The notes beneath the pieces were generated by a model that was given only the letters and a program-made list of their open reading frames with translations, was not told the DNA's origin and did no database searches. Shown here piece after piece: positions 6,300-14,590 of a stretch of DNA of 18,349 nt. Position 1 is the first letter of the stretch. The number at the start of each line of letters is the position of its first letter. Location of the stretch: NCBI GenBank assembly GCA_023141075.1, contig JAGLKL010000006.1, positions 1 through 18,349 of the forward strand. The letters are read 5' to 3'. The stretch comes from Alphaproteobacteria bacterium (GTDB lineage: Bacteria; Pseudomonadota; Alphaproteobacteria; Micavibrionales; Micavibrionaceae). The position numbers and the translations under genes are program-made.

Positions 6300-7310
6300 C
6301 TAGCTTAATTCCAGCATCCGGTCTACCGGCACTTTTGCACGCTCAATTATATCGCGATCAAGGACAATTTCCGGCGCTTCGTCTTGCAAAGCTTTTAAGA
6401 CTTTTGGCAAAGTGATACGTTTCATATGCGGACACATATGGCTCGTACCGATCATCTCTACATTCGGGTTTTCCACGGCCACGTTATCGCTCATCGAGCC
6501 TTCGGTCATCAGCATAGAGCGCCGGGGTTGGTGTTTCTTGATATAATCATCCATCTGCGCAGTCGAGCCTGCGTAATCGGCATGAGCCATTACATCCGGC
6601 GGGCATTCAGGGTGCGCGAGAACGACAAGTCCCTCATGGGCTTTGCGCGCATCAATAATATCCTGCGGGGAAAAGCGCTCGTGCACTTCGCAACTTCCTT
6701 CATAAATAATGATGTTCACATCGGTTTGTGCAGCAACATTCATGGCCAGATATTTATCCGGCGCTAAGATAACTTCTTTATGCCCTTGCTTGCCCAGAGC
6801 ATTGACGATTTGCAGAGCATTGGAAGACGTGCAGCTAATGTCCGATTCGGCTTTTACTTCGGCAGATGTATTCACGTATGTAATAATCGGAACGCCAGGA
6901 TATAATTCTTTTAATGCAAGCATATCCTTAGCCGTAATAGCATCGGCCAGCGAACACCCTGCTTCAGGGTCTGGGATAATAACTTTCTTCTCCGGGCACA
7001 AAATTTTTGACGTCTCGGCCATGAAGCGCACGCCGCACTGGATAATGATATCAGCATCTGTTTTTGCAGCCTCTCGTGCAAGCATGAGCGAATCGCCGAC
7101 AATATCACTGATCCCGAAAAAAATATCAGGCGTCATATAATTATGCACCAGAATAACGGCGTTCTTTTCTTTCTTTAGGCGGTTGATCTCATAGATATAT
7201 GGAGCAATGTTTTTCCAGTGCTCCTCATCATATTGCTTGGATAGTTTTTCATATATTGGAGCCGTCGCGTTAGCAACTTCGTCGGTATACGCAAGGTTTC
7301 GCGAACTCAT
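6300..7310 (-). CDS. nadA: Quinolinate synthase NadA
   Basis: NadA condenses iminoaspartate with dihydroxyacetone phosphate to quinolinate, using a [4Fe-4S] cluster. The 336-residue protein has the three expected cluster cysteines: C105 (KILCPEKK), C207 (YEGSCEVHERF) and C293 (HMCPHMK). Other family marks are VHNYM (55-59), DIVGDSL (69-75), the YVNTSAEVKAESD region (145-157) and HPECP (233-237). The ATG at 7310 has AAAGGA upstream. The usual nadB (L-aspartate oxidase, source of iminoaspartate) is not between nadA and nadC. It may be elsewhere, or replaced by aspartate dehydrogenase. I saw no convincing promoter with normal spacing in the 62 bases upstream. Confidence 0.97.
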   Translation of the reverse strand: MSSRNLAYTDEVANATAPIYEKLSKQYDEEHWKNIAPYIYEINRLKKEKNAVILVHNYMTPDIFFGISDIVGDSLMLAREAAKTDADIIIQCGVRFMAETSKILCPEKKVIIPDPEAGCSLADAITAKDMLALKELYPGVPIITYVNTSAEVKAESDISCTSSNALQIVNALGKQGHKEVILAPDKYLAMNVAAQTDVNIIIYEGSCEVHERFSPQDIIDARKAHEGLVVLAHPECPPDVMAHADYAGSTAQMDDYIKKHQPRRSMLMTEGSMSDNVAVENPNVEMIGTSHMCPHMKRITLPKVLKALQDEAPEIVLDRDIIERAKVPVDRMLELS

Positions 7311-7372
7311 TTTCCTTTAACCCTTTTCGTATAGTTAGCAAAAAGCTATATTTCACTCTTGGGATGAGTAGG

Positions 7373-8251
7373 TCAAGCGCCATATTCTTTTTTTTGTGTA
7401 ACCAGAAGCAGCCCGCTGGCAATAATTATTCCAGCACCGACAAACACCCACGGTCCCGGAACATCACCAAAAACATAGTAACCGGCAACAATCCCCGAGA
7501 TCATTTGAGTATATTGCGTAGGAGCAACATAAGCGTGCGGGGCAATCCGAAAACCTTGTAGTACAAACATCTGTGCCATAAAAATACAGAACCCGTTTAT
7601 TGCAAATACGGGAATATCTGCCACAGCCGGTATGGGCACGCTTTCCCCTTTATAAAGTACAATATAAACCAGAAAAGAAAATACAATAACCACAGAAGGA
7701 TAAAACGGGAAAGTCAGCATGCTTTCGCGTTTATCAATTGGTCTGGCCATCAAATTAACTAGAGCGCCAAAAAACAATACTCCAACAGCATATATAATTG
7801 CCGGGGAAGAAAACGAGGCATCTTTGACAAAAGCAACAATGATTCCCGCAAAACCAAGAAGAATAACACTCCAGCTCAGTCTGGATATTCTCTCCTTATA
7901 AACCAGAGCTGCTCCAATAGCTGTAACAACAGGGCATAGAAAAAGGATTGTATAAAATGTAGCCAGAGACAACCCTTTGGAAAAGGCCGCAACCGCACAA
8001 ACCGATGCAATAAGCACAAATATGCTTCGTGCGATGTGGATTAAGATCTTACGCGATCCCAACGTCTTTTTTACTCCTTTGAGCAGGGCAAAAATTAAGC
8101 TCATTAACAGGACTATGAAAGAAGACCAAAAGGATATGGTGCTTATACTATAACTAGCTGTAAGCAATTTAATGCATGTATCGGACATGGTAAAAAAATT
8201 ATAACCAACAAAAGCCAGAAGAATTCCCTTTTGCGTATTACTTAAACCCAT
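7373..8251 (-). CDS. DMT superfamily (EamA-type) transporter
   Basis: This 292-residue integral inner-membrane protein has about ten hydrophobic helices in two halves, as in the drug/metabolite transporter superfamily. The first half runs to about residue 145 and contains the conserved ATFYTILFLCPVVTAIGAAL helix followed by KERISRLSW. The second half has the equivalent PTQYTQMISGIVAGYYVFGD and GAGIIIASGLLLV. Similar proteins export amino acids or metabolites, and some take up S-adenosylmethionine; the substrate cannot be read from the sequence. An AGGA lies about 13 bases before the ATG at 8251. It ends 62 bases ahead of nadA on the same strand, so it could share a transcript with nadA-nadC. 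Confidence 0.88.
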   Translation of the reverse strand: MGLSNTQKGILLAFVGYNFFTMSDTCIKLLTASYSISTISFWSSFIVLLMSLIFALLKGVKKTLGSRKILIHIARSIFVLIASVCAVAAFSKGLSLATFYTILFLCPVVTAIGAALVYKERISRLSWSVILLGFAGIIVAFVKDASFSSPAIIYAVGVLFFGALVNLMARPIDKRESMLTFPFYPSVVIVFSFLVYIVLYKGESVPIPAVADIPVFAINGFCIFMAQMFVLQGFRIAPHAYVAPTQYTQMISGIVAGYYVFGDVPGPWVFVGAGIIIASGLLLVTQKKEYGA

Positions 8252-8323
8252 TAAGATAATGTCCTTGGAAATAGGGAAATAGAAAAATAGAAAACAAAGC
8301 CCGAGGAACTCTAAGAGGTTTTA

Positions 8324-8707
8324 ATGATTAGTACAATAGTCGTTGTAGCGCTTGGCGGCGCAATCGGAGCAACAATGAGATATGGAGTTAATGTAGGGAC
8401 TGTGCACTACCTTGGTCATGGATATCCATGGGGCACAATGATTGTCAATATTCTTGGCTCGTTTTTGATGGGGATAATGATCGGCAAATTTGCCCAGATG
8501 AATCAGGTCTCTCCGGAACTTAAAGCTCTTCTTACCACTGGCTTTTTAGGGGCATTTACGACCTTTTCCACGTTTTCTTTGGACTTTATAACCTTATGGA
8601 ACCGTGACGCCATGCTACAGGCTTTTGGCTATATGATGTTTTCGGTCATACTTGGTATTCTCGCTCTGGCACTTGGACTATGGATTATGCGGAGTATGGC
8701 CTCATGA
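8324..8707 (+). CDS. crcB: Fluoride ion channel/exporter CrcB (FluC)
   Basis: CrcB/FluC is a small inner-membrane protein that forms dual-topology dimers and lets fluoride leave the cell. The 127-residue length and four hydrophobic helices are typical. Diagnostic motifs are GGAIGATMRY (11-20), the GTMIVNILGSF segment (37-47) with the pore Asn N42, and GFLGAFTTFSTFSLD (73-87), whose Phe residues line the fluoride path. The ATG at 8324 has AGAGG seven bases upstream. The 72-base gap upstream is A-rich, with repeated AAATAG, and shows none of the conserved pieces of a fluoride riboswitch. The stop overlaps the next gene's start in ATGA. Confidence 0.95.
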   Translation: MISTIVVVALGGAIGATMRYGVNVGTVHYLGHGYPWGTMIVNILGSFLMGIMIGKFAQMNQVSPELKALLTTGFLGAFTTFSTFSLDFITLWNRDAMLQAFGYMMFSVILGILALALGLWIMRSMAS

Positions 8708-9732
8708 GTAATGCATCCGGACCGAGTTTTATCACAGTTAGCGAGGATGATGACGGTCAGCGTCTTGATCGTTGGCTTAAAAGGTGTGTTCCCGGTCTGT
8801 CATATGTATTTGCACAAAAATTATTGCGCAAAGGCCAAATCCGTGTAAACGGCAAACGTGCAAAACCTGATATGCGCCTTGAGGCAGGACAGGAGGTGAA
8901 AATCCCGCTTTCAGTCATGCAGACAGATAAAACAAAACCGTTTGCCCCCGAAAAAGGCAAAATATCTGATAAAGACCGCGCCTTTATGCACTCTTTAGTG
9001 ATTTACGAAGACGAGGACATCATAGCGCTGAATAAGCCTTGTGATTTAGCCGTACAGGGCGGCACAAAGACAAAGCGCCATATAGACGGATTGCTTGAGG
9101 TCTTCGCAAATAAAGAAGGCGTGAAACCGCGCCTTGTCCATCGTATTGATAAAGAAACCAGCGGTGTTCTGCTCCTTGCGCGTTCAGCCAAGGCCGCAAG
9201 GGCTCTGGGACACGCTTTCAAGAAACATGATATAAAAAAAATCTACTGGGCAGTAGTTTCCCCAGTTCCTGAAAGTTACGAAGGTACAATTAAAGCACCA
9301 ATCCTCAAATCCGGCGGCGATTACGAGAAAATGGAAATCAACGAGGAAGAAGGCAAGACCGCCATCACCGAATATGCAGTAATAGAAAACGCCGGGCGAG
9401 AAGTGGCCTTTATAGCCTTTTGGCCGCGTACAGGCCGAACTCACCAGATTCGCGTCCATGCTGCCAAAGTGTTAGGCTGCGGCATTCTGGGAGATCGCAA
9501 ATACCGTGCAATCAAAGACGAAGAAAGCAAACGTATTGATGTGAACCTTGGAGAAATGAATGTTTCCCGGCGGTTGCATTTACACGCACACCGTTTGATA
9601 TTTTCTCATCCGCTAAAGCCCGGACGTATCATTGATATTACCGCGCCGCTACCCAACGACCTGATGCAAAGCTGGAAGGCTCTGGGCTTTAATCATAAAT
9701 ATAAACAAGACCCGTTCGAAGCGCTTGATTGA
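8704..9732 (+). CDS. rluC: RluA-family 23S rRNA pseudouridine synthase, RluC type
   Basis: This 342-residue protein has an N-terminal S4 RNA-binding domain (about 17-70, QRLDRWLKRCVP then LLRKGQIRVNG) and a C-terminal pseudouridine synthase domain. The catalytic Asp is D149 in HRIDKETSGVLLLAR, and GRTHQIRVH is present further on. By family it isomerises uridines in 23S rRNA. The RluC-versus-RluD choice rests on general length and domain order, so the exact target sites are inferred. I chose the ATG at 8704 rather than 8680 because ATGA overlap with the crcB stop implies translational coupling, and MSNASGPSF is a plausible N-terminus. Its last codons contain the -35 of the next promoter. Confidence 0.9.
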   Translation: MSNASGPSFITVSEDDDGQRLDRWLKRCVPGLSYVFAQKLLRKGQIRVNGKRAKPDMRLEAGQEVKIPLSVMQTDKTKPFAPEKGKISDKDRAFMHSLVIYEDEDIIALNKPCDLAVQGGTKTKRHIDGLLEVFANKEGVKPRLVHRIDKETSGVLLLARSAKAARALGHAFKKHDIKKIYWAVVSPVPESYEGTIKAPILKSGGDYEKMEINEEEGKTAITEYAVIENAGREVAFIAFWPRTGRTHQIRVHAAKVLGCGILGDRKYRAIKDEESKRIDVNLGEMNVSRRLHLHAHRLIFSHPLKPGRIIDITAPLPNDLMQSWKALGFNHKYKQDPFEALD

Positions 9733-9752
9733 GCGCCAGCGCACTCTATAAT
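9725..9752 (+). promoter_or_regulatory. Promoter for the AsmA-like/ATP12 gene pair
   Basis: TTGATT (9725-9730) lies over the end of the rluC gene, including part of its TGA stop. It is followed after 16 bases by a perfect TATAAT (9747-9752). Transcription would start near 9759, about 35 bases before the ATG at 9794. Confidence 0.65.
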
Positions 9753-9793
9753 GGGGTGCATAATAAACAAGCCAAAAAAAGAAAGCTTATTTT

Positions 9794-11359
9794 ATGAGTG
9801 AAGACTCTTACCTTCTTGAACCCAAAGAGAAAAAGACAAGAACACCCTATGAATGGTTTATGCTTCTCTTGAGAATATTATTTTTTGTAACAGCGCTCAC
9901 ACTGGTTGTTATTACAGTATTGGCAAATATGGGAGGAAATGGTGAGGTCTGGCACGACGGTGTGCGCCATTTCATCAGTGAAATTTCTGCCGGGCGTCCG
10001 GTCAAGCTGGGTAAATTAAACCATATGGGTTTTTTTCCCACTGTTCTTGTAGACATTGAAGATGTCGGTATTTATGCCAAAGAAGAAGATGAAGTGCCGT
10101 TGATTTCAGTAGATCAATTCCGCCTCGGCATGCCTTTTTGGAATGTTGCAACGCGCTCTCCGCGTATTACAGATTTTTATGTAGAGGAATTCTCTGCCAT
10201 TAAAGGCGTATTTATGCCCAATGAGTTCAGTCTCGAAAAGATGTTTATAGATCACGATCAGGAAAGTACGCAAGCCACCCTTCGTGTAAACGGCAAGATT
10301 GGTCTGCAATCATGGAGTGTTGAAGCAGGGCTTGAAGTGCAAAAAACGATAACAGGAACAAACACTTATATTCTTGCTCCCAAAACGCCCTTTGCTATTG
10401 ATTTTGCTGATATTCATATCAAAGGTGTGTATGACCATGTTTCGTCAAAACACATGAAAGTTGAGAATTTTGAGCTGCGCACTGGGGAAAAGGTTGTAAA
10501 AGGCGATATCTTTATTTCATCTTTAGGTGATAAGCTTATCAAGCTCAAAGGAACGTTGGACATACAAAACGGACGTACAATAATCTCACCGGATCTCGTG
10601 ATGGACATGTCACATAAAGATGGTGCTCCGACGCAGGTTACCGGAGAAATTAAATCCGAAAAACTCGTGATAGACGATATCTTGGGAAAGGAAAGCATAT
10701 TTAGCATTTTAACCCGTCTGCGCGAACTTATGGGCTATGAAGGCGTAATACATCGCATGGACGGCACTCCGGCTTTTCTGGGTACGCATGATATAAACCT
10801 TCATATATTCCTGAGCAATGTTGAGGCGGGAGATGCTTTTTATGAAGCATTGAGCTTCGATGTTCTTCAGGAAGCAGGGCGTTTGCGCGTTAGCACTGTT
10901 ATCGGCAAAGATGATCGCAAATTGATGCCCGCGATGATGTTGCTGCAAAAAGAACCTAAGAGCGAATATATTATCTCTATTATACAGGATGGAACGCTTG
11001 ACATTGACCTTCTGCGTCCATGGCTAAATAACCTTCCCTCAGAACTTTCAGGGAAACAAAGCATACAGGTACGATGCGGAATCGGCGAGTTCTTTGATAA
11101 TGAAGGAAGCTTGGACGAGGACACAATAGAGGCATTTGCACTTGATACCGAAGATGGAATATTCACTATAAAAGAAAGCACTGTAACCAAAGACCAGAGC
11201 TTGTTTGACCTGCATTTTGAGCGTTCGACAAAAGTAACTTTAAGAAATATTGATTTGCCTAAAGAACACTATGATTTCGTGAAGGCAAGTCTGCGAAAAT
11301 CCGGCAAAGGCGCACCGTGCGAATCTTATATCTCTCTCAAAAAACCCCAGCAGGAATAA
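9794..11359 (+). CDS. AsmA-like membrane-anchored protein, function unknown
   Basis: This 521-residue protein has a short charged cytoplasmic N-terminus (KEKKTR, 11-16), one hydrophobic helix at about 22-46 and then a long soluble part expected to be periplasmic. The start of that part, GRPVKLGKLNHMGFFPTVLV, continuing as DIEDVGI, has the layout of the AsmA N-terminal domain (a beta-strand pair, then a phrase like P-x-x-x-V-E-D-V). The rest is rich in alternating strand-forming segments, as in AsmA/TamB-type lipid-transfer or outer-membrane-biogenesis proteins. I do not recognise a closer family, and the AsmA link is a weak resemblance. No strong Shine-Dalgarno precedes the ATG. Its TAA is 7 bases from the ATP12-family gene, so the two are one transcript from the TATAAT promoter. 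Confidence 0.6.
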   Translation: MSEDSYLLEPKEKKTRTPYEWFMLLLRILFFVTALTLVVITVLANMGGNGEVWHDGVRHFISEISAGRPVKLGKLNHMGFFPTVLVDIEDVGIYAKEEDEVPLISVDQFRLGMPFWNVATRSPRITDFYVEEFSAIKGVFMPNEFSLEKMFIDHDQESTQATLRVNGKIGLQSWSVEAGLEVQKTITGTNTYILAPKTPFAIDFADIHIKGVYDHVSSKHMKVENFELRTGEKVVKGDIFISSLGDKLIKLKGTLDIQNGRTIISPDLVMDMSHKDGAPTQVTGEIKSEKLVIDDILGKESIFSILTRLRELMGYEGVIHRMDGTPAFLGTHDINLHIFLSNVEAGDAFYEALSFDVLQEAGRLRVSTVIGKDDRKLMPAMMLLQKEPKSEYIISIIQDGTLDIDLLRPWLNNLPSELSGKQSIQVRCGIGEFFDNEGSLDEDTIEAFALDTEDGIFTIKESTVTKDQSLFDLHFERSTKVTLRNIDLPKEHYDFVKASLRKSGKGAPCESYISLKKPQQE

Positions 11360-11366
11360 CCTATTG

Positions 11367-12074
11367 ATGAAACGTTTTTATAAACTGGTTTCTCATGAAA
11401 AAAAGCCGGAAGGCTACGCGATATTGCTTGATGGCCGCACGGTAAAAACCAAATCCGGCGCGGCTCTTAATGCGCAAAATGAGCAGGTTGCTACGGAGAT
11501 CGTCCGTGAATGGGCGCAGCAAGGTGAGAAGATTAACCCGGATAATATGCCATTTACCCAGATATTGAGCACCCGGATAGATCAGATACCCAAAAAGCGG
11601 GAAGCCATGAATAAGGCGGTGCTAAAATATCTCGATACTGATCTGATTTGCTATCCGGCAGAAAACCCGCAAGAGCTTTATGATTTGCAGGAACGCCATT
11701 GGGCTGCGTGGCGCGACTGGATAGCAAAACGTTTCGGCCATTCTTTGCAAGTGACAACGGGACTCCGGGCTCTCAAACAGCCTCCGGAACTACATGAAAC
11801 CATAGCTGCGCATGTTGAAGCTATGAATGATGATATTTTCGCGCTGCTGCAGGTTGCTGTGCCGATTTCCGGGTCTCTTGCGCTTGGGCTGGCACTTATA
11901 GAAGGGAAGGCCGAAGCTGACGAAGTCTTTAAAGCCTGCTTTGTTGAAGAGCACTATAAGGATGAATTCTATCTCGTAGATGAGTATGGCCGTGACCCCT
12001 TAAGCGAACACAAGCAACGAGTTTGCTTGCGCGACTTAAAGGTTTGCGAAACGTATTGTCTTTATTTGACGTAA
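11367..12074 (+). CDS. ATP12-family F1-ATPase assembly chaperone
   Basis: In mitochondria Atp12 binds the F1 alpha subunit during assembly; alphaproteobacteria carry homologues. Matching features in this 235-residue protein are the opening MKRFYKLVSHEKKPEGYAIL, LLDGRTVKT (20-28), the EWAQQGEKINPDNMPFTQI region (48-66, W49 and M61-P62), LDTDLICYPAE, the LQERHWAAWRDW helix, and the C-terminal ISGSLALGLALIEGKAEADE plus EEHYKDEFYLVDEYGRDP. The TTG at 11364 is directly followed by an ATG at 11367. I use the ATG, with AGGA about 12 bases upstream inside the end of the preceding gene. Downstream the next gene is convergent, 24 bases away, with no visible terminator. Confidence 0.9.
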   Translation: MKRFYKLVSHEKKPEGYAILLDGRTVKTKSGAALNAQNEQVATEIVREWAQQGEKINPDNMPFTQILSTRIDQIPKKREAMNKAVLKYLDTDLICYPAENPQELYDLQERHWAAWRDWIAKRFGHSLQVTTGLRALKQPPELHETIAAHVEAMNDDIFALLQVAVPISGSLALGLALIEGKAEADEVFKACFVEEHYKDEFYLVDEYGRDPLSEHKQRVCLRDLKVCETYCLYLT

Positions 12075-12098
12075 CATACACGAAGCTGCTTGGTACCA

Positions 12099-14552
12099 CT
12101 ATGCCTGAGCAGGTATTTTGTCTTTGCCAATAACATGAAAGACAATGAACGCAACACTCAGTAGCGCATAGCATGATCCGGCGACAATCAACGTATTATC
12201 AATACCCATAGCGATATTGAAGGCGATTGCCAACGAGCTTCCCAATACTCCGGCTGCACCATTTATTCCCCAGAACCACGCGGTCGCACGCGCATCGTAA
12301 ACTTCTGTTAAGCGCAGACCGGTTGGGAACCCAAACCCCATCAACAGACCTGCCGGAGCCATAATGGCAATACTGATCAAAACGCGGGTAAAGATATCAA
12401 CTTCCGCGTAATCATGGAACATATTGGGCAATATCCGCGACATAGCTATGCCGTATGAAAAGATGAGCAGACACCAGAAAAGCTGGCGGGGCAGGGTCGT
12501 CAGCGGTAATTTTTCTGATAGAAAGCTGCCTATACCTGCGGAGAGGATCAAACTAAACAGTACCACGCTAAGTCCGTAAATCGGGTGTCCTAAAAAGACT
12601 CCCAACGCCTGTAATAGTGAAATCTCCATAAACATAAAGCCAAGCCCGATTAGCACAAAATACAGAGTTCCTGCCAAGATAAACGGACTGGTTTTATTCT
12701 TGACGGTTTTAAGCAAGGGACGAATGATTACAAATCCGACCATCAAAAATGAAAAAAGGATGATGATATAAAGATTAAATGTTGCTTTAATCTGCCCGAG
12801 CCCGGCATGAAAAAGCTGTTTGTTCATATAAGTCAGTTTGATAACTTTTATTGGCTTAGTAAGTGGCGCCTGATTAAAGAAGAACGGGCGCATATCTGTA
12901 GAAGGCGTAAGATCAAAGAATCTTTTATCGGACATCTCTTTTATATCATCCAAAGATTTGGCCTCAATCAATTCCGCGAGCAAACCGGGAGAGATCTCTT
13001 TTCCGGGAATTATCACGATTTCATATTGTTTTTCATTTGCCGCCTTTTCCAATGCTGCAAGTTGCTGAGGCGTGAACGGAGATTTACTAACGATCAACGT
13101 TGCAATGAAACTGGATTTAAACAAAGCAATATGCTGGCGCACGTCTTTAACACCCTGATTAAAGAGCGTTGCCATAGCCACGCTTAAGGCGCGTCCACTA
13201 TCGTCTTGCGCAGTATCTGACCAGCGGCTTAAGGTAAAAACGCCGTGATCGCTAAGGTCATTCATAAAAATGGTCCATGCTTCAACGGTATAAAGCCCAT
13301 TTTCTGAAAGAGCGAAGGCTCCGGCGCCTGTTGCTGCCCAGGTATCAATCAGACTCATTTGCACGATGTCGAGTTTTTCGGTGTTTTTCCTGAACCAGCT
13401 CCGCGCCTCTTCGTTCAGGATAGTAACGCCTGGCTGGTTGTACAAATTTGCATATTCTCTATATTCCGGGTGATCGCGTAGCAAATGAATTTGCACGGGA
13501 TTAACATCCAGTGCTGTGACTTCCTCAACACCAAAATATTTTGCCGAGAGTAAATCGCGTCCTCCGCCAACACCGATAATGGCTGCTGTTTTCAAATTTG
13601 GCAGGAAATATGCAATATTCGTGACGTCATATTCAAGATAGTTATGCTGGGCAAAATCACCGTCAAATTTAGTGATCGGTGTTGCGGCATCTCCGTCAAT
13701 AATGAGTTTCTTACCCGGTAACTGGATATCATATGGGAATAAAGGTGAGGGACCCCATGCAAAAGGTGACCCGACTTCCTCGTTCAACACAGTAACGCGG
13801 GAAATAGAATTCCATCCTTCGTAATCAATATCCGACATTTTGAGGAAATTACTTTTGATCCAAAGCGGATAAAAAACAGGGCTTGGGAGTATGGTATTCA
13901 GGGTTCCGGCACCAAAACCGACACAAATAAAAATGATGGCCAGCTTTTTCAGATTATACTGTTTACGCCATATCCGGATATTTTTGGGAGCGCTTTCTTC
14001 TACGGGAAACGCCATGGCGCAGATAAAGGCCGCACCGGATAAAAGCAAAACGGCAGAAGGTGTATCTATGGTTTCCATCAAAAACAGCGCAGCGAGACAA
14101 CCGAACCCTGCACCGACAAGATCAACACCATAAGTTCTACCGATTGGGAAAGGTGCGCGTGTCAAACACACAGTAATTACCACACCGGCATAATAATAGG
14201 CCATACCGCTGGCAAAAGCATTAATCGGCAGGGTAAACAGTGTTCTGATAGTATTTGAAGAAACGAAGGGCACATAAAGCTGGGTGACAAGAGCAATAAG
14301 GATAAAAAAACCAAATCCCATAGAATATTTGCGGGCGATCAGGCCATAATTGCGCCTTTGTTCCTCCTCGTCTCCGCTATATATTTTGAGCGCACCAAGT
14401 GTCAGGCCAAACATAGCCATAGAAATGACAAGAAAAGATAAATGATACCAAGATGTCACAGAAAATATGCGGGACTGCAATATTTGCAAAGCCATGACCA
14501 TAGAGGATATCAGAAACACTCCGGCATAAAAGGAGAACGCTTTATTTTTCAT
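12099..14552 (-). CDS. Spermidine-synthase-like domain fused to membrane helices (817 aa)
   Basis: The protein has three parts. The N-terminal membrane half (about 5-225) has six or seven helices. A soluble middle (about 240-570) resembles spermidine synthase: KKLIIDGDAATPI (281-293), the nucleotide-binding loop IGVGGGRDL (326-334), acidic D349 in ALDVNP, then SLIDTWAATGAGAFALSENG (400-419), SRW (442-444) and TDMRPFFFN (552-560). The C-terminal membrane half (about 592-808) has about six helices. This layout is known for membrane-fused spermidine-synthase-like proteins, whose substrates are mostly unproven; the DTWAATGAGA segment differs from classical SpeE (DSSDPxGP). I therefore do not assign polyamine synthesis. 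The ATG at 14552 has AGGG about 10 bases upstream. It lies 38 bases after the four-helix protein gene. Confidence 0.85.
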   Translation of the reverse strand: MKNKAFSFYAGVFLISSMVMALQILQSRIFSVTSWYHLSFLVISMAMFGLTLGALKIYSGDEEEQRRNYGLIARKYSMGFGFFILIALVTQLYVPFVSSNTIRTLFTLPINAFASGMAYYYAGVVITVCLTRAPFPIGRTYGVDLVGAGFGCLAALFLMETIDTPSAVLLLSGAAFICAMAFPVEESAPKNIRIWRKQYNLKKLAIIFICVGFGAGTLNTILPSPVFYPLWIKSNFLKMSDIDYEGWNSISRVTVLNEEVGSPFAWGPSPLFPYDIQLPGKKLIIDGDAATPITKFDGDFAQHNYLEYDVTNIAYFLPNLKTAAIIGVGGGRDLLSAKYFGVEEVTALDVNPVQIHLLRDHPEYREYANLYNQPGVTILNEEARSWFRKNTEKLDIVQMSLIDTWAATGAGAFALSENGLYTVEAWTIFMNDLSDHGVFTLSRWSDTAQDDSGRALSVAMATLFNQGVKDVRQHIALFKSSFIATLIVSKSPFTPQQLAALEKAANEKQYEIVIIPGKEISPGLLAELIEAKSLDDIKEMSDKRFFDLTPSTDMRPFFFNQAPLTKPIKVIKLTYMNKQLFHAGLGQIKATFNLYIIILFSFLMVGFVIIRPLLKTVKNKTSPFILAGTLYFVLIGLGFMFMEISLLQALGVFLGHPIYGLSVVLFSLILSAGIGSFLSEKLPLTTLPRQLFWCLLIFSYGIAMSRILPNMFHDYAEVDIFTRVLISIAIMAPAGLLMGFGFPTGLRLTEVYDARATAWFWGINGAAGVLGSSLAIAFNIAMGIDNTLIVAGSCYALLSVAFIVFHVIGKDKIPAQA

Positions 14553-14590
14553 GTACTTGCCCTATATATCAGTTTTTATACAAACGCATT

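Noticed and set aside
7311..7385. nadA promoter TTGACC ... TATAGC at the end of the transporter gene
   Set aside because: The spacer would be 20 bases, outside the usual range, so it is not reported as a feature.
8252..8323. Fluoride riboswitch or promoter upstream of crcB
   Set aside because: The stretch is A-rich with repeated AAATAG; none of the riboswitch's conserved pieces were seen, and the best promoter (TTGGAA-N17-TAGAAA) is too weak to list.
9730..9742. GCGC-CA-GCGC as a terminator after rluC
   Set aside because: A 4-bp stem with a 2-base loop and no following T-run cannot act as an intrinsic terminator.
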